Notes: generated by a model not told the origin, from the sequence alone. Counted from the first letter of the stretch, positions 20,119-29,139 are shown. The stretch: 64,000 nt of DNA from Photobacterium sp. TLY01 (GCF_021432065.1 NZ_CP090364.1:2618601-2682600), one strand, 5' to 3'. Made by a program: numbers and translations.

Positions 20119-21123
20119 CTAGTTCAGACCCAGCAGACGCTGCTCAGTCAGGGAAACCTTGGCTCTCGCTGCCTGAACATTGCCGTCTATGGTACTGATC
20201 GTGATATACCCCGCCTTCACCGCATTGCCTTCGGAATTGGCGTTGGCATCTCCGGCATCCCCCATGCCGAACGAGAGCCCTTGCTTGCCCTGCATCGCCG
20301 CCTGTGCGGTGGCTTGCGCGGTTACCTGATCCATGCCCCCGGCCATCAGCTTCTGCACCATATAACCCATCAGCACCGCATCACTGGACAGGTCATCGCT
20401 GAACTTCAGCTCGATACCGCCGCTGTTCCAGCCCACATCCGTCAACTTGTAGCCCAGATGATTTGACATATCTTCCGGCGTGTTGATATTCAGGCCGGTA
20501 TAAGCCGGCAGTAACGGGCCACCAGCCGGACGGCTGCTTTCCAGCGTGGCCACCACCTCAACCACAGCATTTGCCACCAACTCAGACTGAGCCGCATCAT
20601 GCGCAGTATTCTCATGGGCGCTGACGGCAATCGCCGGGATCCCGCGGCTCAGTGCAATCATAGTTGCCCCTAAAGTCCCTGAGTTGTTGTTCATGAAGCC
20701 CAGATTGTTTCCTTCATTCGGGCCGGAAATCACCAGATCAGGCGCCTTGCCCCAAACAGTTTGCGCAGCCACATCAATACCATAGAGCACAGCCATCACA
20801 GGTGTGCCTTCGGCATAGTCTTCAAACGCCACACTGGTGTCGGTATCGCCGACACAGAATTCATGCTCTGAGGCTTTCGTTTCATCCACACTGACCGGTT
20901 TCAGGAAGGTCATTGCCCCCCCTTTGCCGCTCTGGCCTGTACAGGGCGCCGACATAATCACGTGATGTCCGGCAGTCACCAGGGCTGCTTTCAGAATCTG
21001 AATATTTTGCGTATCCCAGCTGTCATCGTTGGTCAGCACAATATTCATGGCCATCACGGGCGCACTGATAACAGAAGCAGAGAGAAGGCCGGCAGCCAGC
21101 AGTTTTTCCATTGCGAGTTTCAT
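20119..21123 (-). CDS. Exported SurE-family nucleotidase
   Basis: A 334-residue SurE-fold phosphatase with a cleavable signal peptide (MKLAMEKLLAAGLLSASVIS, cut near APVMA). The active-site NDD is in NIVLTNDDSWD, and the nucleotide/metal loop ISGPNEGNNLG matches SGxNxGxN of SurE. Two cysteines (APCTGQ and EFCVGD) could form a disulfide. Classical SurE is cytoplasmic, about 250 residues long and linked to pcm/rpoS. This one is exported, longer and paired with a lipoprotein. It probably dephosphorylates nucleotides in the periplasm, which is inference. Confidence 0.8.
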   Translation of the reverse strand: MKLAMEKLLAAGLLSASVISAPVMAMNIVLTNDDSWDTQNIQILKAALVTAGHHVIMSAPCTGQSGKGGAMTFLKPVSVDETKASEHEFCVGDTDTSVAFEDYAEGTPVMAVLYGIDVAAQTVWGKAPDLVISGPNEGNNLGFMNNNSGTLGATMIALSRGIPAIAVSAHENTAHDAAQSELVANAVVEVVATLESSRPAGGPLLPAYTGLNINTPEDMSNHLGYKLTDVGWNSGGIELKFSDDLSSDAVLMGYMVQKLMAGGMDQVTAQATAQAAMQGKQGLSFGMGDAGDANANSEGNAVKAGYITISTIDGNVQAARAKVSLTEQRLLGLN

Positions 21124-21278
21124 TGTTATTCCTACAGTAAGTTCAACATCATCCTCCCTGTATCAGGAGGGTGCGCTTACTTTTGCGAAATCACATGACG
21201 ACTCTGTGACACGGCGGACCACACCGGCATTAGAGATATCTAAAAAATAAAATCTATTATTTTCAATCAATTAAAAGT

Positions 21279-22421
21279 TTAGCTTGCAATGGTGATTTTT
21301 TCTGGAGATATCTTTAAACGGTATTCAGCCTGTGGATTGTCATCCCCTTTCCGGCTGGCAAAGAGCGCGCTTTCTGAGGCTTCCTCACCCAGCACCGCAG
21401 AGAAGGCTTCTTTGATCTTACTGCGGTTCTGATCCAGCGATTTGGCTTTCAGCCCGACCTGTTCCAGCTCACGAATGGCCCGGCCATGCCCTGCGTACTG
21501 ATGCATCAGTGCCAGCAACGAGTGAGCCAGCTCCCTGTCGGGTTTATTGGACGGCGGATTTCTCACCCATCCTTCAGTGTCCTGCTCTTTGCGTTTCAGG
21601 GCATACCAGAACAAGTACAGCGCCGGGGTAACGGATAAAGCAATGGGGATTCCGGCAAAGCACACCTGCACTTTGCCGCCGGTGACATCAAAATGCAGTT
21701 CAGGGGGCTGACTTGCGCGCGTCAGCAAAGACATCACATATTGCTGCTCCGAGCTGAACGTCGCTCGGTTCGTTTTGATCAGTGTCTCGAGCAGGCTGCC
21801 GTTGATATTCTGTGCCGGGTACAGGGCGCGAAAATGGAGAACACCGGCTTTGATTTTCGAGCGTTTTGGCACCCTGTTCTGATGAAGCCAGGCAGTTTCT
21901 TGCTTGAACAGCAGCGTGATCAGATGTTGGTCTTCGTCCCGGACAGGTTTGCCAATCCAGTGCCAGCCCAGCGCTGTGACTGACGCCAGCAACAGCGTGA
22001 GACTCAGCCAGGGCAGCGGCTGGATGCGACAGTCGATCTGCAACCAGGGCTGCGGGGCTTCCGCTGAGTCGTGCCACCAGCTCATCGACCAGGGCAACCA
22101 ACGGCTGTGGCCGGCCGATCCCGGCTCTCCTTGTCGGCCAAACTGATACAGAGAGCTGTGGCACTGCTGGAGCTGAGACAAGAGCAGATTGCCCTGAACG
22201 CCGTCCAGTTCCCGTGCTAATCGCTGGCCCAGCAACTGTTCCAGCGCTGGCGCAAACTGATAATCTGCACTGTCCTGCCAGGCGGTCGCAAGCACAGGCT
22301 CGACATGGTCTGCAATCACGCTCAGGTAGGCTTGATAGCGCCCGAATGAAGAGCCCGCCAGTATGATCAGGCCATACAACAGCGACAACCACATCAATGA
22401 GGAGGAACGAACTAATGTCAT
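21279..22421 (-). CDS. Two-TM membrane protein with possible C-terminal winged helix
   Basis: About 380 residues from the Met at 22421; the open frame extends 41 codons further but overlaps the upstream gene. One helix near the N-terminus (MWLSLLYGLIILAG) and a second near residues 140-160 (LSLTLLLASVTALGWHW) bracket a periplasmic domain of about 110 residues. A cytoplasmic region of about 220 residues follows. Its tail (SKIKEAFSAVLGEEAS, then YRLKISPEKITI) resembles a winged helix-turn-helix. Twenty-five bp downstream of the PhnD-like gene, so probably co-transcribed. The family is not recognised; membrane signalling is inference. Confidence 0.65.
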   Translation of the reverse strand: MTLVRSSSLMWLSLLYGLIILAGSSFGRYQAYLSVIADHVEPVLATAWQDSADYQFAPALEQLLGQRLARELDGVQGNLLLSQLQQCHSSLYQFGRQGEPGSAGHSRWLPWSMSWWHDSAEAPQPWLQIDCRIQPLPWLSLTLLLASVTALGWHWIGKPVRDEDQHLITLLFKQETAWLHQNRVPKRSKIKAGVLHFRALYPAQNINGSLLETLIKTNRATFSSEQQYVMSLLTRASQPPELHFDVTGGKVQVCFAGIPIALSVTPALYLFWYALKRKEQDTEGWVRNPPSNKPDRELAHSLLALMHQYAGHGRAIRELEQVGLKAKSLDQNRSKIKEAFSAVLGEEASESALFASRKGDDNPQAEYRLKISPEKITIAS

Positions 22422-22446
22422 GATGAACAACCTGAGCAATGCCTGA

Positions 22447-23322
22447 TCACAAAGACGATAAGGTCTTTTGAATGGCCAGTAACGTTTGAGATGAAGAGAC
22501 CCGGGAGCTGATGTACCAGGCCCCGGAAGAAACCTGAGCGGCAATCAACACTTTGGACCGCACCGCCGCAGAGCGGGACAGCGGGCTGAAACTCGTATCC
22601 GCGACGACATCCACCTCGCCACTCAGCAAGGCTTGCCCCAGAGCGTCCCGCGAGGGATAAAACCGGATTTGCCTGTTATCCGCTGCGATTTGCAGGCTAT
22701 TGAGCTGATTCATAGGTAACTGATAGCCGGACTGACTGAACGGATCATCCAACAGGCCCACTCTGAGCTGCTCAAAGTCACGGGGATTGCCCTGAAAACC
22801 TGCTGCAGTGGCATACCAGTAAACATCATATCCGGGCAACGTCAGCAAGGGTTGGTAATAGTCCAGATAACTTGGACTCATACCGTTCAGCGCATAATCC
22901 CGCCCCCACATCACATCATAAAACTGGCTGTAAATGTGTGCCGGAACGAACGCACTGCGCGATTGCCAGAACACTCGGACATCGCTGTAATGGTTCAAAA
23001 TTGCAGACTGGGCGCACAATCCTTTCAGAATCGGCAGGGACAACTGGTGAACCGGCGTGAAGACTCGCAGCGGTTCGGTTGCGCGCGCCGAACCCTGAGC
23101 GGCACCGATATCACGGCAAGACACCTGATTGTATGCTGACATCGTCACGACCGGCGCCGCCGGAGTGAGACTCCAGGCCAGCAGTAAAAGTACAGCCAGC
23201 ACCACAGCTGACCGCGCCCCAAAATAGAATAATTTTCCCCGCCATTGCTGCTCAACGCACGGGTGATCTTTTCCCGCCCATTGCGCCGTGAATCGCCGGG
23301 TTTGCCGTTTGACTGCATCCAT
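22447..23322 (-). CDS. Membrane-anchored PhnD-like solute-binding protein
   Basis: A 291-residue protein with a basic cytoplasmic N-terminus and one transmembrane helix (about residues 37-53, SAVVLAVLLLLAWSL). A periplasmic domain follows with the pattern of phosphonate/phosphate-type binding proteins: LRVFTPVHQLSLPILKGLC early, a central LRVGLLDDPFSQSGY and a late GEVDVVADTSFSPL. It is anchored rather than secreted, and no ABC permease or ATPase is nearby. It therefore more likely presents a ligand to the adjacent membrane protein than to a transporter. The ligand cannot be inferred. Confidence 0.6.
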   Translation of the reverse strand: MDAVKRQTRRFTAQWAGKDHPCVEQQWRGKLFYFGARSAVVLAVLLLLAWSLTPAAPVVTMSAYNQVSCRDIGAAQGSARATEPLRVFTPVHQLSLPILKGLCAQSAILNHYSDVRVFWQSRSAFVPAHIYSQFYDVMWGRDYALNGMSPSYLDYYQPLLTLPGYDVYWYATAAGFQGNPRDFEQLRVGLLDDPFSQSGYQLPMNQLNSLQIAADNRQIRFYPSRDALGQALLSGEVDVVADTSFSPLSRSAAVRSKVLIAAQVSSGAWYISSRVSSSQTLLAIQKTLSSL

Positions 23323-23390
23323 GCCTGTTCATACCCGCATCCCTTTGCTGCAAGCAGCATAAACAGCCACTGTGAACCTTGTATGACAAG

Positions 23391-23891
23391 TTAGTCAGTA
23401 CCGCACAATGTTGCCGCTTTGGACAGCAACCCGTTGAACGATACGGGCAATTTATCAAGCTCAAGGCTGTCCAGCAGATTTTTGACCGCCAGACCTAATT
23501 CCGTATCTCCCGCCATCGTTAACCGGCGCTGGAAGAAAAGCGTATCGGGATCCACCTGACGGGCAGCGATACGGATGAAATCCTGGCTGCAGGCTTTCAT
23601 CACCGCATTCGGTGCAGGCACAGAAGGCAACACCACCAACCTTCCGGTTATCAGCGTCAGGGTAAACGACCAATCCAGATCTGCGATGGCGATCGTCACC
23701 GTCCGATCGGCCAGAAAATCCAGCTCCCCTTCAGATAAAGCATCTTTCAACACCACAGCCAGCGCCTGCTCAATCAAGGCCTTGTGGACAAAAAACGGCG
23801 CCAGCCGGCAATGGTATTTCAACAACTGCGGTGCCAGCTCTGTAAAGCCCGGCAATCTTTGCAAATGCACTGTGAATCCCTCTGTCATCAT
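23391..23891 (-). CDS. ubiT: Ubiquinone anaerobic biosynthesis accessory factor UbiT (SCP2 domain)
   Basis: A 166-residue SCP2-type lipid-binding protein. In E. coli UbiT (YhbT) is required for oxygen-independent ubiquinone synthesis with UbiU and UbiV. It probably binds the hydrophobic intermediates. The SCP2 part spans roughly residues 45-145 (LADRTVTIAIADLDWSFTLTL onward, FQRRLTMAGDTELGL). It is divergent from ubiUV with a 186-bp shared gap, the usual enterobacterial arrangement. Confidence 0.85.
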   Translation of the reverse strand: MMTEGFTVHLQRLPGFTELAPQLLKYHCRLAPFFVHKALIEQALAVVLKDALSEGELDFLADRTVTIAIADLDWSFTLTLITGRLVVLPSVPAPNAVMKACSQDFIRIAARQVDPDTLFFQRRLTMAGDTELGLAVKNLLDSLELDKLPVSFNGLLSKAATLCGTD

Positions 23892-23931
23892 TGTGAAGGC
23901 ATCAGCTTACGGGAAATACAAACGGCACTTA

Positions 23932-24017
23932 CTGCGATACATCAATCATCCGGACCAGCGCAGTGCCCCCAAAGGGGTATCGTGTTTGAAAACAAGAAAA
24001 AACCTGCGTGATATCAA
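23932..24017. promoter_or_regulatory. Two FNR-like half-sites upstream of ubiU
   Basis: The ubiT-ubiU gap has two copies of CTGCG-N4-ATCAA (23932-23945 and 24004-24017). The right half equals the FNR half-site ATCAA and the left half keeps only part of TTGAT. FNR control of ubiUV is known in E. coli, so these are plausible but weak candidates. Confidence 0.35.
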
Positions 24018-24077
24018 AACCGTCTCCCGCCAGCTTTTTATGATGTCCTTTTCTTTTAACACTCAGGGAGCCCAGTG

Positions 24078-25085
24078 ATGGAACTGCTCTGTCCGGCCGG
24101 TAATTTACCCGCACTCAAAACCGCCGTCGATCATGGCGCCGATGCGGTCTATATCGGCTTCAAAGATGACACCAATGCCCGCCATTTTACCGGCCTGAAC
24201 TTTGACGGCCGGAGACTCGAACAAGCCGTGGACTATGTCCGCCAGCACAACCGAAAACTGCATGTCGCCCTCAATACCTTTGCCCATCCCGACGGTTTCA
24301 GTCGCTGGCAGCAGGCGGTCGACAAAGCCGCCGCACTGGGTGTTGATGCCCTGATTGTGGCGGATATCGCGATCCTGGATTATGCCGCCCGCCGCTACCC
24401 TGAGCTGGAACTGCACCTGTCGGTTCAGGCCTCGGCGACCAATACAGCAGCGATTGCGTTTTACCGTGATCACTTCAACGTCAAGCGGGTCGTGCTGCCT
24501 CGTGTGCTGTCCATTCACCAGGTAAAACAGCTGGCCCGCAATAGTAAGGTCGAGCTGGAAGTCTTTGCCTTTGGCAGTTTGTGCATCATGGCTGAAGGCC
24601 GGTGTTATTTATCTTCTTATCTGACCGGTGAGTCGCCCAACACAGCCGGGGCCTGCTCGCCGGCTAAATTTGTCCGCTGGCAGGAAACCGGAGACGGGCT
24701 GGAATCGCGCCTGAACGGTATTTTGATTGACCGTTACCGCCAGGGTGAAAAAGCCGGTTATCCCACTTTGTGCAAAGGTCGATTTGACACCCAGGTAAAC
24801 GGACGGGAACAACGGGGACATGTTCTGGAAGCACCGACCAGCCTCAATACCCTCAGTCTGCTTCCTGAGCTGTTCAGAACGGGGATTACCTCGGTCAAAA
24901 TTGAAGGCAGGCAACGCAGCCAGGCTTATGTCGAGCAAGTCACCCGCACCTGGCGACAGGCAATCGACAGTTACCAGGCCAATCCCGAAGCCTATCAGGT
25001 TCAGTCCGCATGGGATCTCACGCTCAGCCGCCTGTCGGAAGGCGCACAAACCACACTGGGCGCTTACCAGCGGCAGTGGCAATAA
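24078..25085 (+). CDS. ubiU: Ubiquinone anaerobic hydroxylase subunit UbiU
   Basis: A U32-peptidase-family protein of 335 residues that forms a heterodimer with UbiV and hydroxylates ubiquinone intermediates without oxygen. The four cysteines that hold its 4Fe-4S cluster fall at 169, 176, 193 and 232, the same numbers I recall for E. coli UbiU. A GTG at 24075 precedes the ATG used here; GGAG seven bases upstream favours the ATG at 24078. ubiV begins 12 bp after its stop. Confidence 0.94.
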   Translation: MELLCPAGNLPALKTAVDHGADAVYIGFKDDTNARHFTGLNFDGRRLEQAVDYVRQHNRKLHVALNTFAHPDGFSRWQQAVDKAAALGVDALIVADIAILDYAARRYPELELHLSVQASATNTAAIAFYRDHFNVKRVVLPRVLSIHQVKQLARNSKVELEVFAFGSLCIMAEGRCYLSSYLTGESPNTAGACSPAKFVRWQETGDGLESRLNGILIDRYRQGEKAGYPTLCKGRFDTQVNGREQRGHVLEAPTSLNTLSLLPELFRTGITSVKIEGRQRSQAYVEQVTRTWRQAIDSYQANPEAYQVQSAWDLTLSRLSEGAQTTLGAYQRQWQ

Positions 25086-25097
25086 CAGGAGCAACGC

Positions 25098-25979
25098 ATG
25101 AAGTATTCATTAGGGCCACTGTTGTACTTCTGGCCAAAAACGGCGGTCGAGTCTTTCTATCACGCAGCCTGCAGCAGTGACGCCGATATCGTCTATCTGG
25201 GCGAAACCGTGTGTGCGAAACGGCGGCTGATGAAACCCGCCGACTGGATGCTGCTGGCCCGGGAGCTGGCCGCTGCGGGTAAAGAGGTCGTCTTGTCCAC
25301 GCAAGCGCTGCTGGAAGCACCCAGCGAAATCAATGTCATGAAGAAATACATTGAGAACGGCGAATTCAGTATCGAAGCCAATGATGTCTCCGCCATCCAT
25401 CTCGCCCACCAGCAAAATATTCCCTTTGTGGTTGGCCCGGCGGTCAATTGTTATAACGCGCAGACCTTACAGATTTTCGTCAGGCAGGGCATGACACGCT
25501 GGTGCATGCCGGTCGAGCTGTCGCGGGACTGGCTGAATCATATTCTGACCGATTGCGATGCTCTGGGGATCCGTCACCAGTTTGAAACGGAAGTCTTCAG
25601 TTACGGCTATCTGCCGCTGGCCTATTCCGCCCGTTGCTTTACCGCCCGAGCGGAAGGCAAAGCCAAAGACGACTGTCAGACCTGCTGCATCCATTACCCG
25701 CAAGGCTTGGCTGCAAACAGTCAGGAAGACCAGCGACTGTTCACCCTGAATGGGATTCAGACGCAATCCGGCACCTGTTATAACCTGATCAAAGATCTCG
25801 CCAGCATGGAAGGACTGGTAGATGTGGTGCGCATCAGCCCGATAGCCAAAGAGACTCTGGCCACGCTCAGTGCATTCAAACATGACGGCGCGACAGCTGA
25901 AACGCCTTCAGTGACCCATAGCATGCATTGCAATGGTTACTGGCACCGGCTGGCGGGTATCGACACCGGATCGGTGTGA
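25098..25979 (+). CDS. ubiV: Ubiquinone anaerobic hydroxylase subunit UbiV
   Basis: A 293-residue U32-family partner of UbiU. Cluster cysteines are visible at 39, 180, 193 and 196/197, matching E. coli UbiV. AGGAG precedes the ATG. Together with ubiT and ubiU this lets the cell make ubiquinone when oxygen is absent, fitting a facultative marine anaerobe. Confidence 0.94.
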   Translation: MKYSLGPLLYFWPKTAVESFYHAACSSDADIVYLGETVCAKRRLMKPADWMLLARELAAAGKEVVLSTQALLEAPSEINVMKKYIENGEFSIEANDVSAIHLAHQQNIPFVVGPAVNCYNAQTLQIFVRQGMTRWCMPVELSRDWLNHILTDCDALGIRHQFETEVFSYGYLPLAYSARCFTARAEGKAKDDCQTCCIHYPQGLAANSQEDQRLFTLNGIQTQSGTCYNLIKDLASMEGLVDVVRISPIAKETLATLSAFKHDGATAETPSVTHSMHCNGYWHRLAGIDTGSV

Positions 25980-25996
25980 TTCTAAACCTGGCATTC

Positions 25997-26025
25997 AACC
26001 TGCCGGACACGACTTCCGGCAGGTT
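25997..26025. terminator. Terminator between ubiV and the isochorismatase-like gene
   Basis: An 11-bp inverted repeat (AACCTGCCGGA arms) with a 7-base loop lies between the two convergent genes. The T run after it is short, so it is a moderate terminator. Confidence 0.7.
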
Positions 26026-26031
26026 TCCGGG

Positions 26032-26589
26032 CTAGCGCTCAGCCAGTAAAGCCAACAATGCCTCTGTGGTGCCTGTTTCACCCAAACGGGGAAAGATACG
26101 TTCCAGTGAATTATGATGCGCGTAGACATTCATGTCCGTCATGGCATCTGTACAGAGGGTGACATTCAATCCAATCTCATACGCCTGACGAGCGGTCGAT
26201 TCCACACCAATACTGGTCGCGATACCGACCACCACCACTTGCGTCACCGACAAGGCATCGAGCCTTTCTGCCAGATCCGTATGGCTGAACGCCCCCCAAC
26301 TGCGTTTGGTGATACAGATATCATCTGCTTGAGGTGACATCGCCGATACCAGTTCGGTCCAGTCGCTGGCTGGCTCGCCGCCACTGCGGGCTTGCTCAGT
26401 CCGCCCAGGCGAACCGCCGGCCACATTCACCAGAACAACCGGTAACTGATGATGCCGAAACGCCTCTGCCAGCCTTGCGGCCTGTTTGACAACAGCCCCC
26501 GCATCATGGGCCAGAGGCAACCCCACGATGCCTTTTTGCAGATCAATCACAATCAATGCAGTACGACTGTCCAGTTGTGTCAGCGGCAT
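26032..26589 (-). CDS. Isochorismatase-family hydrolase lacking the catalytic cysteine
   Basis: A 185-residue cysteine-hydrolase-fold protein. The catalytic Asp (VIDLQKGIVGLP) and Lys (CITKRSWGAF) are present. The position of the nucleophilic Cys in GIATSIGVESTARQAYEIG is Gly. True isochorismatases such as PhzD also lack this Cys, while nicotinamidase-type amidases need it. So an amidase role is unlikely, but the substrate is unknown. It lies just beyond the terminator of the pap cluster, so it is probably a separate unit. Confidence 0.75.
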   Translation of the reverse strand: MPLTQLDSRTALIVIDLQKGIVGLPLAHDAGAVVKQAARLAEAFRHHQLPVVLVNVAGGSPGRTEQARSGGEPASDWTELVSAMSPQADDICITKRSWGAFSHTDLAERLDALSVTQVVVVGIATSIGVESTARQAYEIGLNVTLCTDAMTDMNVYAHHNSLERIFPRLGETGTTEALLALLAER

Positions 26590-26675
26590 ACCACCACTCC
26601 TTAAAGTTTCACCTACCGATACACTATAGTGTCGAAACCGTCAGCACTGCTGAATTAGTCCTTCAAAACAAAAAA

Positions 26676-26694
26676 CGGCCCTGAAAAAGGGCCG
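26676..26694 (-). terminator. Terminator of the pap gene cluster
   Basis: A 7-bp GC-rich stem (CGGCCCT arms) with an A-rich loop, followed on the minus strand by a run of T. It lies right after the MFS exporter gene and marks the 3' end of the operon. Confidence 0.88.
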
Positions 26695-26705
26695 CATTTT
26701 TGTTC

Positions 26706-28253
26706 TCAGTCTTGCATCTCAGTTGCCAGTTCAGCGCTCTCCGAACTCGGTAGCTTGAGGTATTTGAGCACAATAAACACCACTGCCAGCACAGTCGCCG
26801 CAACGCCCAGGCTGGTCAGCTGTACACTTTGCGTAAAGGCCTGTGAGGCAGATTCGAGCAGAGAATCCGCCCATTCACCACTCAACGTCTGGCTCACTGC
26901 ATAAGCGCCGGGTAATGTTTCTTCTGCCTGCATCACTGCGGAGACATCAATCCCTGCTGGTGCCACAAAATGAGCCCGATATAGCCAGGCAACCGCCCCA
27001 CCAATCAGTGTCGTCCCTAACACCACACCCGCTTCATAGGCAGTTTCACTCACGGAAGATGCACTGCCTGCGCTGTCGGCCGGAACCGACGACAGAACCA
27101 GATCATTGGTCACCGTCGTAATCGCCGCCACCCCAATATTCAAGAATGCAAACGCAACGGCAATGGTCAGCATCGAGATATCAAACAGCGCAAAAATCAT
27201 AAACGCAGCGCCGGCTAATACCAGGCAAAACGCAATCACCCGGTTGGGTGCGATCCGCTGTACAACAGGTACCACAGCCATCCCAGCGACAATCGCTAAG
27301 ACCTGGCCCGGCACCAAATTCAGGCTGGCCACTAACGGGGAACTGCCCAGGACAATTTGCATCAACTGTGTTGCGAGATAGATAAATCCGATCAGCAGAC
27401 CAAGGCTGACCAGATTCACTGCAATCGACACTGAAAATGCCGGGATGGTGAACAGCTTGAGATCCAGCAACGGATCTTTTAAGACCAATTGCCGGCGTAC
27501 AAACAGCACACCAAACACCAAGCCGCAGATAAAGGTCGAGATAGCCCATGCATCAATGCCTTCTGTTGCACCATGTTTCAGCGCAAACATCAGGCTCACC
27601 ATGGCCACCAGGCTTAACGTAATGCTCCAGTAGTCGATACTGAATGCAGGTTGCTTTTCCGATTCAGGCAGACAGAACGGTGCAAAAAGGATGACAGGGG
27701 CTAAAAATGGCAAGGCGACTAAAAATACCGATTGCCAGTCGTAATACTGCAGCAAGACACCGCCCACCAGAGGCCCCAGCGCCGAGCCAATGGTCAGACA
27801 CGTGGCCCAAACGGCCACCGCGATGCGCCTTTCTTCCCTGTCTTCAAAGGCCGAACGGATCAAAGCCAAAGTCGCAGGTAAAATCATCGCCCCGAAAAAG
27901 CCCAACACCGCCCGACCCGCAATCAGATGCCAGGCCTGTTGGGAAAACACGACAATCAGCGACACAGCGGCAAAACCGCTACAACCGATAAACAGCATTT
28001 TCCTGTGGCCGAGTCGATCGCCGGCTCCCCCCATGGTGACGAGTAGTCCGGCCAGAACAATAGAATAAGCATCAATAATCCACAATTGCTGAGCGGCAGA
28101 AGGGCTCAGTGCAGACGCAATGCGCGGCAGTGAAAAGTTCAGAATGGTGTTATCAATCGTTACCAAAAGAACTGGCAGCATGATGACAAACAGTGCCAGT
28201 GCTTTTGAGCGATCTTTCAAAATAGCAACCAGTGGATTAGCGGCTGTGCTCAT
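26706..28253 (-). CDS. MFS exporter, DHA2 (14-TM) type
   Basis: A 515-residue transporter with about 14 hydrophobic segments. Motif A (GDRLGHRKMLF) after the second helix and the LDNTILNFSLPRI-like opening mark the EmrB/QacA drug-proton antiporters. It is the last gene of the aminophenyl cluster. Its start lies inside the end of papC (17-bp overlap), so it is translationally tied to the pathway and probably exports the product or confers self-resistance. Confidence 0.88.
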   Translation of the reverse strand: MSTAANPLVAILKDRSKALALFVIMLPVLLVTIDNTILNFSLPRIASALSPSAAQQLWIIDAYSIVLAGLLVTMGGAGDRLGHRKMLFIGCSGFAAVSLIVVFSQQAWHLIAGRAVLGFFGAMILPATLALIRSAFEDREERRIAVAVWATCLTIGSALGPLVGGVLLQYYDWQSVFLVALPFLAPVILFAPFCLPESEKQPAFSIDYWSITLSLVAMVSLMFALKHGATEGIDAWAISTFICGLVFGVLFVRRQLVLKDPLLDLKLFTIPAFSVSIAVNLVSLGLLIGFIYLATQLMQIVLGSSPLVASLNLVPGQVLAIVAGMAVVPVVQRIAPNRVIAFCLVLAGAAFMIFALFDISMLTIAVAFAFLNIGVAAITTVTNDLVLSSVPADSAGSASSVSETAYEAGVVLGTTLIGGAVAWLYRAHFVAPAGIDVSAVMQAEETLPGAYAVSQTLSGEWADSLLESASQAFTQSVQLTSLGVAATVLAVVFIVLKYLKLPSSESAELATEMQD

Positions 28254-29139
28254 CTTGTCCTCCCGTGTTAAGCGTCATTAATGTCTGAAAAATACACGCG
28301 GCCTCCTGCTCAGACTGAGGCAGTATTTCCTTTAAATGTTCTCTGGCATCAACCAGCTGAGCGACAAAAGCCGAATAATCATCGCTTTCTACCTGTGAAT
28401 TTAATCCTGAAAGTGAAGCCATCAGCCCATCGCGCTGCTTTGCGGCCGCTTGGTTACAGGCCTGAATATCCCAGTAGGTTTCAGGCTCATTGGCGAGGAT
28501 CCGGGCCGCCAGGCTCAATAATGTTTTCATGGGCGGCGGGGCGATTTGGTAAATAACCTTGATATCGCAGCCTTGGTTCACCAATGCCGTCAGGAAAGAC
28601 AGAATTGCAGCATGCGGCAACGCCTGACAAAGCGCCATATTGTTATCATGATCATCCGGGTTCATCTGCGAGACCTGCATTCCCTGCCTGGCCAGCAGTG
28701 CCGATATCATGGCACCGGCCTGGCTCTGAGCCGGTTCACAAACGACAACCGGACGTCCGTGACAAGCCAGTTTGGGTGAAAACATAGGATTCACTCCGAC
28801 ACTACTGACAGACGGCAGGCAGTCTGCCGCGATCTGATGGAAGGGCACCTGTACTGAGCAGGTATTCACAACGACATCCACTGAGGTCAGCAAAGGGGCA
28901 TAAGTCATCAACGAGGCCGCTGCAGCTGATTCGGGCAGCGCAAAAACAACACCGGAAGCCGCTTTTATTTTTTCTGTCAGTGCGCGATCAAGATAGCGCA
29001 CATCACTGATCACATAGTCCACCGGGTATGCAGGCGCAACTTGATCTGCAACGGTGACCGAGTGGCCTTCAGACGCAAGTAATGTCGCCATGAACTGTCC
29101 AACGACACCCGCACCACCGAATATTACATATTGGCTCAA
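28237..29139 (-). CDS. papC: Aminodeoxyprephenate dehydrogenase, PapC-like
   Basis: A 300-residue TyrA-family dehydrogenase. The N-terminal Rossmann loop is GGAGVVG (residues 8-14), followed by a segment with FALPE and VVNTCSVQVPF that matches the prephenate dehydrogenase core. A helical dimerisation domain comes next. In the Pap pathway PapC oxidatively decarboxylates 4-amino-4-deoxyprephenate to 4-aminophenylpyruvate. Its ATG overlaps the stop of papA by 4 bp. Specificity for the amino substrate is inferred from the neighbours; a plain prephenate dehydrogenase cannot be excluded by sequence alone. Confidence 0.82.
   Translation of the reverse strand: MSQYVIFGGAGVVGQFMATLLASEGHSVTVADQVAPAYPVDYVISDVRYLDRALTEKIKAASGVVFALPESAAAASLMTYAPLLTSVDVVVNTCSVQVPFHQIAADCLPSVSSVGVNPMFSPKLACHGRPVVVCEPAQSQAGAMISALLARQGMQVSQMNPDDHDNNMALCQALPHAAILSFLTALVNQGCDIKVIYQIAPPPMKTLLSLAARILANEPETYWDIQACNQAAAKQRDGLMASLSGLNSQVESDDYSAFVAQLVDAREHLKEILPQSEQEAACIFQTLMTLNTGGQDEHSR

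Noticed and set aside
26032..26589. Isochorismatase-like gene as last gene of the pap operon
   Set aside because: A clear terminator lies between it and the exporter, and the intergenic gap is over 100 bp.
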